64,000 nucleotides of DNA, from positions 2,480,001 to 2,544,000 of the forward strand of contig JANTQA010000033.1 in assembly GCA_027625915.1 (NCBI GenBank), in the 5' to 3' direction. Positions within the stretch are counted from its first letter, which is position 1. The number at the start of each line of letters is the position of its first letter. Positions 11,927-25,456 of this stretch are shown here, piece after piece. The notes under the pieces are model-generated. The model ran no database searches, was not told where the DNA came from, and was given only the letters and a program-made list of their open reading frames with translations. The position numbers and the translations under genes are program-made. The DNA comes from Anaeramoeba flamelloides (Eukaryota > Metamonada > Anaeramoebidae).

Positions 11927-12797
11927 TGTTTTTTAAGGTAAGAGAATGTTTTTAAAAGAAGAGCAAAAAATGTTTGAATCTTGATAGTTCTAAATAGTTT
12001 TTTAGCTTTTAGTCTTCCATTGGGCTTTAACTAAATTCTTTGTTTTTGTTATTTATAAATCCCCGACAACAGTGTGGAAATTTTAAAATTGTTAAACAAG
12101 ACTGTAATCCCTAAGATAAAAACAAAAAAAGAATTGTGAAATTCAAATAATTAAAAGAAATTCGCTGATTGACATAATATATTCGACTTTTATTACTTTT
12201 TGATGAAACTTGAAATTGTGAAATCTTATATTGCAATCTCAACATTTATTCCACTTCATATTATATATCAAGTCACAATTATCATAATCAGTATTGATGG
12301 ATTGTATTAAATTTAAATTTCTTACTAGTTTCAATTTTGGGGTGTACAATATCCAAGTGGTAACTTAATACCAAAAATTATAATAAAATTGACTTATTTT
12401 TAATTTACAATTTTCAAAAAAAAAAAAAAAATCAGATAGGATATCTAAATGACAAAAAATTCAATTAAAAAAAAAGTTGTAAAAGGTTATCAATTTCAAA
12501 AAATATAAATTTAGAAGAAAAAATTAATTTGTTTCTCAATAAAAAAATTACAATTAACAAAATAAATTCCAATCTAGTGGTTTCACTTTTAAGGCAAAAA
12601 CTTTAACTCAAAAAAAGTAAAAGAAAAAAGAATAAAAAATATTAATTTAAAGATTATTTGATTTTATTTTTTTCAAGAATAAAAAATAAATAAAAAATGC
12701 ATTTTAAATCATATTGAAAAGTAATAATATTCTAATTCAGAAATTTATTTTTTTAATAATATTTAAAAAAAAATTAGTGAAATTCAAAATCTTTTCA
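11927..12797. other. Intergenic spacer, upstream of the RRM-UHM gene
   Basis: This 871 bp lies between two minus-strand genes arranged in tandem. It should contain the promoter and 5' leader of the splicing-factor gene and the 3' end of the ankyrin-BTB gene. It is AT-rich with short homopolymers. I see no clear promoter motif, RNA gene or inverted repeat. Confidence 0.6.
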
Positions 12798-15700
12798 TTA
12801 TTTTTTTTTTTTTTGATTTTTTTTTTTTTGATTCTTTTTTTTTAATTTATTTTTTTGATTAATGTCATTTTCAAATAAAAATTGATATTTCTGAATATAA
12901 TAACCCAATTTAGATTTTGGGTTCAATCTATAATAAGAAATAGCATCTTTCAATTCAAATAAAACCTTTTCATCCATATTTTTCTGATTAATTTTATCAT
13001 AGTAAAAAAATCTTATTAAAATTTTCATTGTTTTGAACGATCTTTTTGAATATTCTTTCATTGAAAAATTATTATTTTTTGGTAAATTAAAATAATCCCT
13101 GAATAATTCAGATTTTGCTTGGAGAATAATTTTATGAACCATTATTTTTTTGTTTCCAACTTTGATGAAAAAATCTTTGGTATCGTGTTTATTGAATAAC
13201 CCTCTAATATCATTTTTTAGGGTTTTTTCTTTTGGCTTGAAAATACCAAATTCGTATAATATTAATTCACATCCATATACATTTGAATTCGGCAAGTCGT
13301 ATACCCAATTCATCAATGAAAGGATTTGCTCTTTTTGATATTTTGATAAAATCTTCTTGATTTTTTCAAGTTTCTCCCCTAGGCGGCATTCCAATAATGT
13401 TGAATGGAATTTTATTCCATGGATTTCAAAGTCTTTTGAAAATTCTTTATTGATTAAATTTTGAAAATCTTCTTTTTCTGCATCAAGGCTTTGTAAATAT
13501 TGATAAATTATAGGATGGGTTTGTATGAGTTTATTCGCAAGTTTATTCAGATTTGTTTTATCAATTTTTGCGCCATGCTCTACTAAATATTCTAAAATGT
13601 CTACTTTTTCTTTGAATGATAATTTTTTATTTACAATAACATTATTTAGATAAACTGATAATGGGGTATCTAACTATATGCAAAAAAAATATATGTTGAC
13701 GGAAAGATATATAATAAAAGAGCAGTGATTTATTAATAATCATAAAAAAAAAAATTGTTTTAAAAAAACTTGATAATTTAATATATATAAATATAGATAT
13801 ATTATATGATTTTCAGAAAAAAGTAAAAAATTAATTTATTAAAATATAAAATCGATTTTAAAAATAAATTTGAAAAACTAAGAACCTAAATGATAGGATT
13901 CGCTTAACCTTATTTTTTTCATTTTTTAACCTTTAAAAAAAATTTTTTTTTGAAAGAGTAATAATAAATAATATTTTTGTGATCTTTGGAATTTTTTTTT
14001 TACAATTGGATTATTATTCAAAAAATTGGTTGTTATTTATCATTTGGATCAATTTAAAGTTGAATTTTCTTTGGATCCAAAACAATTGATGAAGATTAAA
14101 TTTTTTTTTTTTGTAATTTGAAAGATGAAAATTGTACCAAAACAAATATAAATAATTTTCTTAATAAAAAGCACTTGAAGATATTGAGACTTATTTTTAT
14201 TTAATATTTTTTTTTTGTAAAACTTGTTTCAAGCTTATTTTTGATGAATAATTTATTGACTCAATTACCATCAGGTTCTTTTCGATAAGGTAAAAGAAAA
14301 ACATAAAAAATAAAAAAGTAAAAATGCACAGCAATTAAAAATAAGTAAAAATATAATAAAATCTATGTTTAAGAAGTTCGAAATAGTGTAATTTTAAAAA
14401 GTAAATTTATTTTTTTTGATTAATACTTTCGAAAAATAAACCTTTTGGCAATAATGGGAACAAAGGGGCATGGAACTAACAGAACTCAATGAACATGGTG
14501 AATATATTTCAGAATTTAAAAATAGCAGCTTGAAAAGGGATACAAAATCTGAAGTTTATTCAAAAGGTATTTCCAAAAAAAATATACATTTTTTTTTATA
14601 TTCCGAACAATATTTTCTTTTTAAGTTGTTATGTTTGTAAATTTATAATATAAAATTTAGAGTGACATGAACCCTGATTGAATCAGTACCTATTGTATGT
14701 ATTTCAAAATATATTCATCAAAGTATTTCAAAAAATGAAAAAAAAAATTATATTTTTTTTGGTAAAAAACAGGTTACAGCCTAAATTTAATAAGAAATAG
14801 ACAATATGGAAAAGTTCAGAAACAATTTTTAAACAACCAAATACATATATAAGTTTTTCATCTCTATTTTAAATTTTGTCCAGATTGGCTCTCTTAGGAA
14901 AATGAAAATTTTTTTAAGATTAAATGGAAAAAAAAAACTAACAAATTTCCGCACTCCTAAAAAATATCATCTAAAATTGAGATCAGAAAGTTTAATGTCT
15001 TTTATACTTGCAATAGTATCTTACTAACAAACAAATTAAATTATTATGAAGGATTAATAAATGGTGGTTAATGGTTTTGTATATTTAAATAGTATTATTG
15101 ACGATTGGGTTTAATAAAGATATTATAAAATAAATTTACCATGCTTTTTAGGAAATAACTGTGACCAAATTCAGAATAATTATTAAACAGTCTTTAAAAA
15201 AATTAATAAAATTTCTTTTTAAAATAAAAAACATTTTTTCTTCTAAAAGTCTTTAGTTTAAGTTGTATTTTTGATTTTTTAAGGATGGGTGAACTAATGA
15301 ATTCGTAAGACACAACATAAATCCAAACTAGTAATGTTGGTTTGGGTGATTATGGATTCATTAGGTGATACCCTCTTTAAAAAAAGTGAATTTTTAATTT
15401 TTTTTTTTATTACAATAATGAAAGTTTTGAAAAAGTGATATTTTGAATAAAATCAATTTTAATTTTAACAAATTATTTACTCATTAATATTTTGAAAGTT
15501 TTAATTGATTTACTTTTTTAAATCTTTTAGTTTTATATTAAAAATTCACTTATTTTCAAAAGCTATTTAATATCAAGCTCTAATTTCTTTTATTATTATT
15601 TATTCATATATTTTTATTTCAAAACCTAAGAACATTTTATCATTTTAAAAAAAATGATAAATAAAATAAAAATGGAAAAAGAAATAAAGTAATTGAAGAA

Positions 15701-18700
15701 AGCAGTAAAAAGAAAAATATTAGTATTTACATAAGGTAAAATAATTTAGAAAAGAAAAATAAAAAAGAAATTACATTCTATTTAATTAAAAATAATTATA
15801 TAAGAGATAATAAAAAAGAAAAAGATTATAAATGAGTAATTAAATAATACCTAATGTATTTCCACACATATGGGGCTTTTTTTTTTTTTTTTATTACATT
15901 TCAAATAATATTCTCTTTGAAAGTAGTCCAATTCATAAATTGGTAATATTAAATTAAGTGAGATGTCAATACTGATTGAATTAGTACACATTGTTTGAAT
16001 ATCAAAATATATTCATCAAATTATTTCCAAAAAATTTTAAAAAAATTCACAGGTTTTTTTTGTAGAAAATGGACAACCCAAATTGAATAAAAAAGTGACA
16101 ATAGTAAAAGGAAACAAAATTATTTTTTAAATAATAAAATACAGTTTGAATATTCCCCTTTCCCGTGAAATTTTATTGAGAGTAAGCCTATTTGGAAAAA
16201 TATTTTATCACCAAAAATAAATCACCCAATTTTTCCACCTCAAAAAATATCATATAAAATTGCTATTTATTTTTTTTTTAAACATAAACTTTTTCTTTGT
16301 GAAATTTTAAGTAAATAATTTTTGATAACTGCATATAAGAAAGAGATGATCTCTCTTAAAAGTCAAAGATGGCATTTTAGTTGCTGTGTAAAGATTTGAG
16401 AATTCCTTGTATTATTATGCAAAGTTTAAAAAATTTTTGATCTTCGTATTTTCAATTCTAATTAAGTAAAATAAGAAGTATTTTACCTATAAAATTGTCT
16501 TTAAATATAATATTTAAAGCTATTTTAGAAGAGTTTTTAAAAAAATTTACTACGTTGTTTAATTGATAACAGCGAGATTTGTGAATATCTCAATTTAAAA
16601 CCATTTGTAAGCACATTTTGGTACAAGGAACCAAAATACTGTTTCAAGAAAAACTAAAAAAAAAGATCTTCATAATTTGGGGACTGTTTGGAAATTGAAT
16701 AAATTCCATTTCTTTATTGAAAATAATGTCTAAATATAAACATTGTTTTTTTCTCATTTGGAAACAAATGCAATATCATTTTTTTAATAAAAAAAAAATA
16801 TTTGTTCTCTTTTTTCAAAGAAAAAAGAGAAGATATCATTAATAAAAGATTTTGAACGTAGAAAAAAACAAAATTACAAATTTAAGAAAAAAAAAAATAA
16901 AAACATTTTTTTTTACTCTGTCAAGTCAAGAAATTTTAGAGGAAGGTTCAAAATCATTCATTATTAATAAGGCCAGGTACATGCATGCAGATTTTTAAGT
17001 TTGATCGTTTTCGAGAATTAGCTGACAAACGGAAAATAAAAGGATAGATAGATCTCATTGAAAGGATGGACGATCTAGTTTATCTCTGTAAAATTTAAAC
17101 CAAGTTTTGTCTCCAATGATGGAAATTTTAAATTTAACACCAATTCTTTCGCTAACTACATTGGGAAAATGAAATCCTTTGGGTTATAAGTTCTTCAAAG
17201 TACTATTAAAAAATAACAAACTAGTTTATTTGTTTGGTTTGTTTTTTGTTTCGATGAGTTAGATCCCGAGTTGAAAAAATAAATAGCATCTCATATTGTT
17301 TCATTTGTTCAACAATCACCTTTTATAATTCTTGGTTTTAGTTCTCCTTCCAGACTCAAAATAATGAGATTGCTCTAGTGCTAAGATCATATTAATCGTC
17401 GTTCTTCGAACTCATCAATATCATCTTATATCACTTCGAACAATCTCATTTTTTTTTCGTTCTTCCAGGCCAAACTCAGATTATAACAAAGTGATTGTTT
17501 CCAAATCAAAACAATAAACACATATATTAGAAACTTTCACCTCTCCGATTAAAGTCATGTAAGAAAATATTTTACAATAATTTTAGCCAAGTAATAATTT
17601 GTGAAATGGTATTCTAATATTTTTCAACCATTGCTTTTTAATTTTATTTTTAATATTTTTTTTTTAAAATAAAATATAAAAATCAATGTTATCAAGAGAA
17701 ATAAGTACATTCAAGACAAAATATTTTATCATTTGAAAATTACGATTAAAGAAATATTTTTTTTTTACTATTTTGTGTTTTTTTCATTTTTTAAATACGT
17801 TATAATCGTTGGGAAAGAGTTTACAAGTAAACGGGTTGGCTTATCATTAATAATCGATAAATGATAGATTGACAATTTTAAATATATATATATTAGAATT
17901 GGGTCTAATAAAGACTTTTTAAAATAAATTTTCTCTGCCTTTTTGGGGATATTTGGGATGTATAATTATACAATAAAATTTATTTTGCATTTTTTGTTTA
18001 ATTTTTAAGAGGGATTTTGAAATTGAATTTTAGATTTTTTTGTCAAAATTTAAGAGGTATACCAGTTTCAATAATATAAACCCCCATTCAAAATTTTTAA
18101 CACACCAAAATTCAATTTTTGAAAAAAAAACTCTAATTTAATCAATTCTAGAAGAAATAACAAATTTAGAACCAATTACTAATTGAAATGTTAACAATTG
18201 TTTATAAATTACAATACTCAAAAAACAAAAAATAAATAATTGCCAATACAAATAAATCACCAGAGAGTGTTAAAAATTTTGGAGAGAGCAAAACAAAAAA
18301 ATACATTGGTAAATCTGTTTAAATTCTATTAGGAATATTGATTGATCAAATGTTTAGAGACTATCAACTAATTTTATTTGAGTTCTTCTATTTGGAACAA
18401 CTTGACTTTACCATAATATCAATCTTGGAAAAAAAATTATTGGATCAAACGAAACAAGTTGCGTAATTCAAAAAAATGAAATGAAAATAAAAAACTAAAA
18501 GATGAAAAATGGATTTTTATATTTTTCAAAAATCACCTTTATTTCCAATTTGAATGAAATTGTATTATTGTGATTGTTTGGACCATTTTAACTGTGTGTA
18601 AAATTTTGAATTTTAGTTTAGTTTGAATAAAATATGATATTCAGATAATTATCAATAGTTTATTTCATTCGACAAAAACTTGAATTAAAAATAATTTGTA

Positions 18701-21700
18701 TCATTAAATGTTGTTTTTGTTTTTTTTTTTCAAAGTTGAAATTTTGATTTTAATAGTTGATACTTCTATAATCTACAAAAGAGCAATTGTTTTTTTTATT
18801 AATGATTAATTTTTAAACTATTTTGGTTCTTTTTGTCCAATAAATGTGAAAACAATATATGTATATGTGTCGTAGGGTTTAATTTTAAATAAAATTTTTT
18901 CTTCAATTTTTTTTTTAAAAAAATCCAAAATTTTTATCTTTACCAAAAATACTTGTTTATTGCGACAAAGAAAAATAATTCCATTTTTTTTTTTGGAAAG
19001 ATTAAATGAAGTTTGAAGCAAAAAAATGTATTTTATCGAGTGTGAAAAAGTGATATTTTACCCCTTTTTAAAACTCTTACTCAAAACATAAACAATTTCA
19101 AATCAAAAATATTCGAGTTTAAGATAATTCAAAAGTTTATCACTTTTCAGAAACCTTGTAAAACGAATTTAGAATTAGTAAAATACCAATGTGACTGAAT
19201 TGGCTTGTGAGAAATAAAAATCAAAAAGTTATCAAAATTTGCGATTTAGGTTTCTGTGATTTCTGTGATTTCTGTGATTTTTGTGATTAAAAAAGTAGTT
19301 AAGTTATATTCTTTCTTAATATGAACTTTTTGAATCAAGATCTTGAAAGATCTTGGATGTTTTTTTTTTGATTAAAAATTCAGTTTGTCAAGGCAAGTTA
19401 ACCTGATTTAAGAATGATTTTTTTTTTAAAAAATAATTTCTTTTTTCGTTTTTGAATTCTATAACTTTTTTAAACTTGTTTCGTAGATCTTAATACTTTT
19501 TCAAATTCTTAGTATTTCTGGATTTTGGTTAATTTATTAAGGTATTTTGTTAAATTTTCTCTGAAAAGTAAATTAAATTTTCTAAAACAATTTCCCTTGT
19601 ATTTTGAACAAGAAGAATCAGATAAATTTGAGAATATATCAAAAAAGGAATCTGTAACTTTCCGCATTTATTTACCGTTTGTTTTTTTTGAAGCCATGGA
19701 AATTCTTCTACTTTGAGTTTTTCAGAGTCTTTTTTTCAACTAAAATCCTTTTTGTAATATTAACGGTGCTTTTTTTATCTTTTTTTGTTTTATACAGCAG
19801 ACAACAAAGAGAGAATACATTGGAATTTGTTCATTGAGGAATTCAATTTAAACTCTAAAAAAAAACAAAACAGTTTCTAAAATGGAAAAGTTTCTTTTTT
19901 GCAATTTATTATTTGCAAAATTAAAATCAAGTTCGCTTCGTGTTATTTACCTTAAGATGATTTTCTGAATTCTAACCTTAGCTCTGATGAGACTATTTGC
20001 AATAAAAAATGAGTTCCCAAATAGTATAAAATATGTAATTTTCAAAATTTGTATCCAAAAAATAAAGTAATGTATAAAAGATTTGAAAACAAAAGAAGAA
20101 GAATATTCAATCTTTACCATCTATTAGATTGTTAAAAATAATTAAATTATATAAAATAAAAAAAAAATGGAAAAAAAAAAATTGTAATTATAATTATAAA
20201 AGTTTTAAAAAAATATAATAAAAAATAATAATTACATTATAACAATTAGGATCTGCGCCCCTTTTAATAAAAAAACGAACAATATCCAGTGTAACATCAT
20301 TTCTTTTTAATAAATAATGCAACGGGGTATTGTCGTTAACATTTCTTGGATTGATATGAATTGAAGGGTGATTTAATAAAAGTTTCATTGCTTTAATTTC
20401 AATCTTGGGTCGTAATAATAATAAATGAAGAGGTGTGTGGGAAAGATCGGATTTAATGTTTATATCAGCATTGTATTTTAAAAAGCTTTTGATTAGGGGT
20501 GCAACCGGTTGATCATTTGAAGAGCATATTATCGATAAGGGAGAATTTAAATTCAGCTTGTTATCTTTCAAAGAATCTGTAAGATAATTGAAAACTTTGG
20601 CAAAAAAATTTTTATTAAACAAATGTAAATTTGAAATAATGATTTGCAATGGCGTGATATTTGAGTCGTCCTTAATACCCAAATCTGCATTATTTTTTAA
20701 AAAAAACAGGATCATATTTTCTTCTTTTGCAATGGAAGAGGAATTATAAGATTTGGGTAATTTAGACGATGGTTGTAACAATGAAGAATTTGGAAATTTG
20801 GAAGAAATGGGATCAATGGGGGAAACAATAGATAAATAGGATGAAGGGGGATGTAGCGAGTGTAAGAAGAGATGCAAAGGAGTTTTTCCTTCAATGTCTT
20901 GGGCATTAGTGTTTGCGTTATATTTGAAAAAAAGCTTGAGTGTGGATTTTTTCAAATCCTTTTTTGTGCACAGCCAATGTAAAGGCGTTCTTAGCCGATG
21001 GTCAGCAATGTTTGGATCTGCGCCATGATTGAAAAGAAATACAAACGTTTGGTCCTTGATATAGGGGTTTACAGAAATATGATGCAGGGGGGTTCTCAAT
21101 GCATGGTCCTGGATATTAAGCTTGATCTTAAATTTATTCACAAAATTGATGATGGAATAGAAATCAATTTTCTTTTTCCTTGTCAAAATATGAATTGGTG
21201 TTAGCCCATCCGAGTTTTGGTGGTCAAAATTTGTTTGGAATTTATATAGGATTTTAAACATATTTGTTTTGTAGTCTTGAAGATTGATTAACGGAAAGAT
21301 TGGCGTTTCCCGTTGCTTATTTTGTTTAAAAACAGAACAACCATTTTTAATCAACAACTGCAAAATTTCGGGCGTGGAATTTTCATTATTACAAACCAAA
21401 TGAAGTGGTGTCTGCAAATCCAAGGTACTCATTAAGATGTTTGCTTTTGTTTGGAATAAAAAATATTTGATGACCTTCGCGTTGATATGGCTATTCGTGC
21501 AATAGTACAAAAATGGCGTGAACCCCTTTTTGTCCTGTTGATTCAGATCCGTCCCGCGATCGATAAATAATTTTATTAAATCAACTTCAATGTGTTGGCA
21601 GTTACGACAAAGATAATGGAAAGCAGTGCAATTGCACTGATCCTGGAGCAAAACATTGGCTCCACTTTGGACTAATAATTTGATTAATTTAATCTTTGTG

Positions 21701-22284
21701 TCCCTTCTTGAGGCAAGACATATCAGCGGTGTTCTTAATAATTCATCGACTATGTTTATTTCTTGTTTTTTTTTTGAAATCAAATAATTTAATGCTTCGT
21801 ACGTGACAGATTTATTCAAGCACAATAAATGCAAGGCAGTGCGATCATTTTTTTTATAATTGACACTGCAACCCTTTTCCAGAAGCAGTTTGATCACGGA
21901 CAAATTGATTTTGGTACATGTGCACGCATAGTACAGGGGCGAATTGCCATACGTGTCAGAAACTTGTGCCTTCGCACCACTGCGAATTAATAATTTTACA
22001 CACACCAAAGTACACTTTTGGTTATGAGTTAAGATATGCAAAGGGGTCAATAATTTGTCAACACTAGCCGAATTGACATCAATGCCACAACTTAAAATAT
22101 ACTGTAGTAATTCTGGTGTTGGTGTATAGTGGCAAACTAAATGCAAAGCTGTTAATTCTTCGTTTGGTGGGTTACTAATGCTAAACATTTTACGAACCTC
22201 GCTTGGTGGAAGAACCTGTTTAAATTCCTTGAGAGACCCCCTTTCTAAGATCGACACAAATTTTGTTACCTTGGACTGGTTCAT
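12798..22284 (-). CDS. Ankyrin-repeat and BTB/POZ-domain protein
   Basis: Probably a cytosolic adaptor; ankyrin-BTB proteins often act as cullin-3 substrate adaptors, but that role is inferred. There are two exons, 22284-20236 and 13673-12798, giving 974 residues. About 17 ankyrin repeats fill exon 1, with heads such as LTPLHILTHN, QTPLHLVCNN and HTPLHLLLL. An 18th spans the splice (GADPNCYN joined to LDTPLSVYL). A BTB domain follows at about residues 847-940, with the signature DFFIKVGNKKIMVHKIIL. The tail is lysine-rich. The donor is TATAAT|GTAATT and the acceptor is GCATATAG|TTAGAT, both phase 0. A serine- and proline-rich insert of about 55 residues interrupts the 13th repeat near 20710-20870. 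Repeat spacing is about 33-36 residues with TPLH heads. The open frame is intact. Confidence 0.9.
14560..15170. repeat. Dispersed repeat M, copy 1
   Basis: About 610 bp aligning by eye with 28525-29110 and, in part, with 15860-16300 plus 17850-17960. Shared blocks include AATGGTGGTTAATG, a run ending in AAAATAAATTT, and AAAAAATATC in the middle. I see no clear terminal inverted repeat and no coding capacity. It is a degenerate, non-autonomous interspersed element. Confidence 0.65.
15287..15376. repeat. Imperfect 90 bp hairpin
   Basis: GGGTGAACTAATGAATTCGT faces TGGATTCATTAGGTGATACC around a loop of about 45 bases. It looks like a very small inverted-repeat element. No second copy was noticed. 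Confidence 0.5.
15860..17960. repeat. Dispersed repeat M, copy 2, split by an insertion
   Basis: 15860-16300 matches the first two-thirds of copies 1 and 3. The matching tail (TTGGGTCTAATAAAGA and the following AAAATAAATTT) only reappears at 17850-17960. The intervening 1.55 kb has no counterpart in the other copies and is most simply a later insertion. Confidence 0.5.
16300..17850 (-). pseudogene. About 1.5 kb insertion with decayed coding blocks, family unknown
   Basis: This lies within repeat M copy 2. Between 16970 and 17500 the sequence is less AT-biased than its surroundings and contains several short open blocks on the minus strand (for example around VSERIGVKFKISIIGDK). Plus-strand frames are also partly open. 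It looks like a broken, old coding element with several breaks. I cannot name its family or give exact ends. An unrelated host pseudogene is an alternative. Confidence 0.3.
18072..18630. repeat. Dispersed repeat L, copy 1
   Basis: About 560 bp that align nearly continuously with 33255-33792. Shared blocks include TTAAAAATTTTGGAGAGAGC, TATTTGAGTTCTTCTATTTG and TTGTATTATTGTGATTGTTT. One copy lies in the ankyrin-BTB intron and the other in MTR4 intron 2. Similarity is high, so this is among the younger repeats here. I found no terminal inverted repeat and no open frame. Confidence 0.8.
19249..19288. repeat. 9 bp minisatellite
   Basis: Four tandem copies of TTTCTGTGA, the last with one change, lie within the ankyrin-BTB intron. 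Confidence 0.85.
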
Positions 22285-22649
22285 ACACTAACCAGTTTGA
22301 TTTGCAAAAGTATTTTCTTTTTGGAAAGTTTATTAAAAAAAATGAGATCCTAATTCCGTTTGTTGATACAAAAAATGGAGACCTTTTAAAATGCTTTCAG
22401 ACAACCACCAAAGCTTATAAACACTTGGGAAAACTGTCAAGCACTTTATAACTCGATCAAAGAGTAATAAGCCATGTAAAAGTAAGAAATTTCATCTATT
22501 TACTCTTAGGACGATTCAATGTTTATACTCAGAAGTAAATTGTAGAGATAATTTCACAAATAAAAATGATATAAAACAATGTATATTAAAAGAATGGCCA
22601 AATATATTGTGTGTATTTAGGTTTTTTTGAGAATTTAAATAAAAACCCT

Positions 22650-22849
22650 TACAGCCAGCTACATTTTTAAGACACAAACTTTGTTCGAAATTTAAAACAT
22701 AAAAAACTCTCAAATGAAGGCACAAAATTCAAATTCTAGCTAAATAATTTGTGAAAAAAAATCATTCCATATTTTGTGCTTTAATTTGAGATTTATTTGT
22801 ACCCTAAAATTCGTTTAAAGTTTGTGCCTTAAAAGTGGAACTGGCTTTA
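22650..22849. mobile_element. TA-flanked MITE, copy B1
   Basis: A 200 bp inverted-repeat element. The left end TACAGCCAGCTACATTTTTA faces a right end whose complement reads AAAGCCAGTTCCACTTTTAA. The arms continue through GGCACAAA and TCTCAAAT words. Two further copies lie at 45853-46052 and 62475-62673. Copy B2 is cleanly flanked by TA, as for Tc1/mariner-type transposition. Confidence 0.8.
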
Positions 22850-25456
22850 TTGATCAATCAAAACTATTTAACATTTTCGAACAAAAAAATTCAAAATTAA
22901 AATAGATATTTTACATACCTCTTACTTCTCTTACCCATCACTTTCTCGGAAAGTATATTTATTTCATTATAAACTCAGAATATATTAATAAAAATCAAAA
23001 AGTAAGTTTTACAAGTGTATTTTAATTTTTCTCCCACGAGTTAAAGATAAATTTTAAATTTGGATCTGAGAAAAAGGATTTTTATATGATGAAAAAAAAA
23101 TTGTTTTTATTTTTTATTGATGAAGAAGTGTAATTAACACTCTAAAAGCCTTTTTACTTAAAATCTCTTTCAAAAAAAAACTCAATTTAAAAAATATTTC
23201 CCTCAAACACAAAAATATAAAGCAAAATAATAGTGTTCCAGCATTTTATATCTCTTAGTACACCAGATTTGTCATAAGTTCTTTAAGTTTAAAAAAAGAT
23301 TTTGTATGATATTGGAGTGCTAATATATTTATTTTCTTATTTTTCTTTAATCTAAATCTCAATTATAATAAAAAACTAAAATAGTGCAAAGATAAAATAG
23401 TTAAGTTATTTTTTTTTTTTGATAATGGAAATAAAAATCTTCATAATTCATTTTTACATTTTTTTAAAGAATATTATTTTTTTTTTATTATTTAATCAAG
23501 AAATTTTCTTATGATAATAGTAATTCAAAACACAATACATTAATTTATTAATAATAACCATCAAACGAAATTATTAATTTAATGATAAAAAAAAATAAAT
23601 AAAAAAATATATAACTGAAAACTTTTTATTTTTTTTAGATGAAATTTTTAATAAATATTGAATCAAGAGAAAAAAATTAAATTGTTTTCTACCCATCAAA
23701 ATTAACTATTTAATATTAATACTTTTTTAAAACTTTTAACAAAACAATAGGAAATAATTTAAAATAAAAGATAAAAAAAAAAGGTAAAATAATTTCATTT
23801 ATTATATTGAAATTAAACCAATAAATACATTTTAATAAATAAATTAATCAGTCTAAATTTAAAAAAAAATAAATAATAATTTTTATATATTATTCAACGA
23901 TAATAAAATAATCTTTGAAACTTCGAATTTTTTCTTTGTATTTTGTTAGTAGTAAAATTTTAAAAACAATTTTTGAAAAATTTGAATTTTCGAATCTAAA
24001 TTAATCCAGATATTAGAAAATATTTTAAGATATATGTTATATTATTCCATAAGATTGTTTATAATATGTATAGATTTTAAAAAGTCAAAAATTAAAAAAT
24101 AGTATAAATTAAAAAAAAATTCGATTAATAATCAGACTCGAACTATTGACCAAATCATATCTATTTGAAAAAAACTTCGTAATGAAAAAAATTACAAAAT
24201 TTTACAATAAAAAAAAATATTATTTTTTTTAAAAAAAAGTTAATTTATATTTATTAATAATTTTTATATTATTTAGAACCAAAAATATAAATTCTCATTG
24301 GATATTAATCAACAAATAAAACAAATTTTCTATCTGATTTCAAAATATCTTTTGTAATAAATAAAATATTTATTACAGTATTTTAGGTAATTTTGGGGTA
24401 CAAAGTGCCCCAAAAAAATTTCCAGTAAAGTATGATGTGTTTTATTCATTAAAACTAAGAGGTTTTTGATATGTAAACAAAATTTCCAATAGAAAAAACA
24501 ATTTTTTTTTTCAAAATTTCTTAGTATATAATAAAAACACAAGAATCTAGAAAAAATTTTCAAAAGTTGAAAAAAATTTTTTCAAGTTATTTTTTTCTTA
24601 TTTTATGTAAACATACAATTTTTAATTATAAGATTTTCTTTTTACTCTAATTGTTTATAAATTCTCTTTTTTATAATACTTTGTTAACAATTCAAATCAA
24701 AATTTTTATTTCAAAGGTAATTAATATATATTGCGGTTCTTGGTAATATATTCATATTGAGAACTTAAAGAAGTAAATATTTTTTTATTTTTTTATTTTT
24801 ATTATTTAATTAATAATTATGTGCTTAAACTCCTGAAGGTCGAGAAGTTTCATTTCATTACAATATAAATCTAGTTATAATATAAATTCTATATCGATAT
24901 ATTGAAATAATTTAAAAAGAATTTAAAAGTTAATTAATTGTTTTTTAAAAAAATTGGATTTGTAAGAAAATAATATAATTAATAAGACAAAGATAAAGAG
25001 AGATTTAAAACTCTGAAGTTGTTCTAATTAACTTTAAGCTTTAAATTTTATTGAAATGTAGCTTGTTTTACCAATATTTTGATTTTTTTGATAATCTAAA
25101 GAACATTTTTAATTGATGAGAACAACAACCTTGAATACTTTTGCAATATTATTTTTAAGAAAAATTTGAAACATATATTGTTAATTTTCTTTACATTCAA
25201 GGTTAAAGTCCCACAATTATCAAAAAAATATCTCGTACATTAATTTATTAAGGATTATCCGAATTTTAATATCAGTGAATACTATTTTTCCACCTAGTAA
25301 CATATTTAAAGACTCAAAAGAATCTTGATCTAAGGGATCTTGCTAACTTCAAAAATTTAGGTTTTTTTTGGAAAATTTTGAGTTGGGTAAAAAACAATTT
25401 TCCTTCATCAAATCTAAATTATTCTCAACAAATTTTGAAGAAAAAAATTTCATTTG

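Larger units (their letters stand above)
13674..20235 (-). other. 6.56 kb intron of the ankyrin-BTB gene
   Basis: The largest intron in the window; its boundaries are fixed by continuity of an ankyrin repeat. It holds two copies of repeat M (14560-15170 and 15860-17960, the second split by an insertion), a copy of repeat L (18072-18630), a small hairpin (15287-15376) and a 9 bp minisatellite (19249-19288). An open frame at 19525-19716 is open on both strands and is probably chance. Confidence 0.85.

Noticed and set aside
16970-17200. Plus-strand segment faintly like a heat-shock-factor DNA-binding domain (NSFANYIGKMKSFGL)
   Set aside because: The spacing is too short, key residues are missing, and the minus strand is equally open; it was not taken as a domain.
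19525-19716. 63-residue open frame in the ankyrin-BTB intron
   Set aside because: Open on both strands, no good acceptor or donor, and not needed for the host protein.
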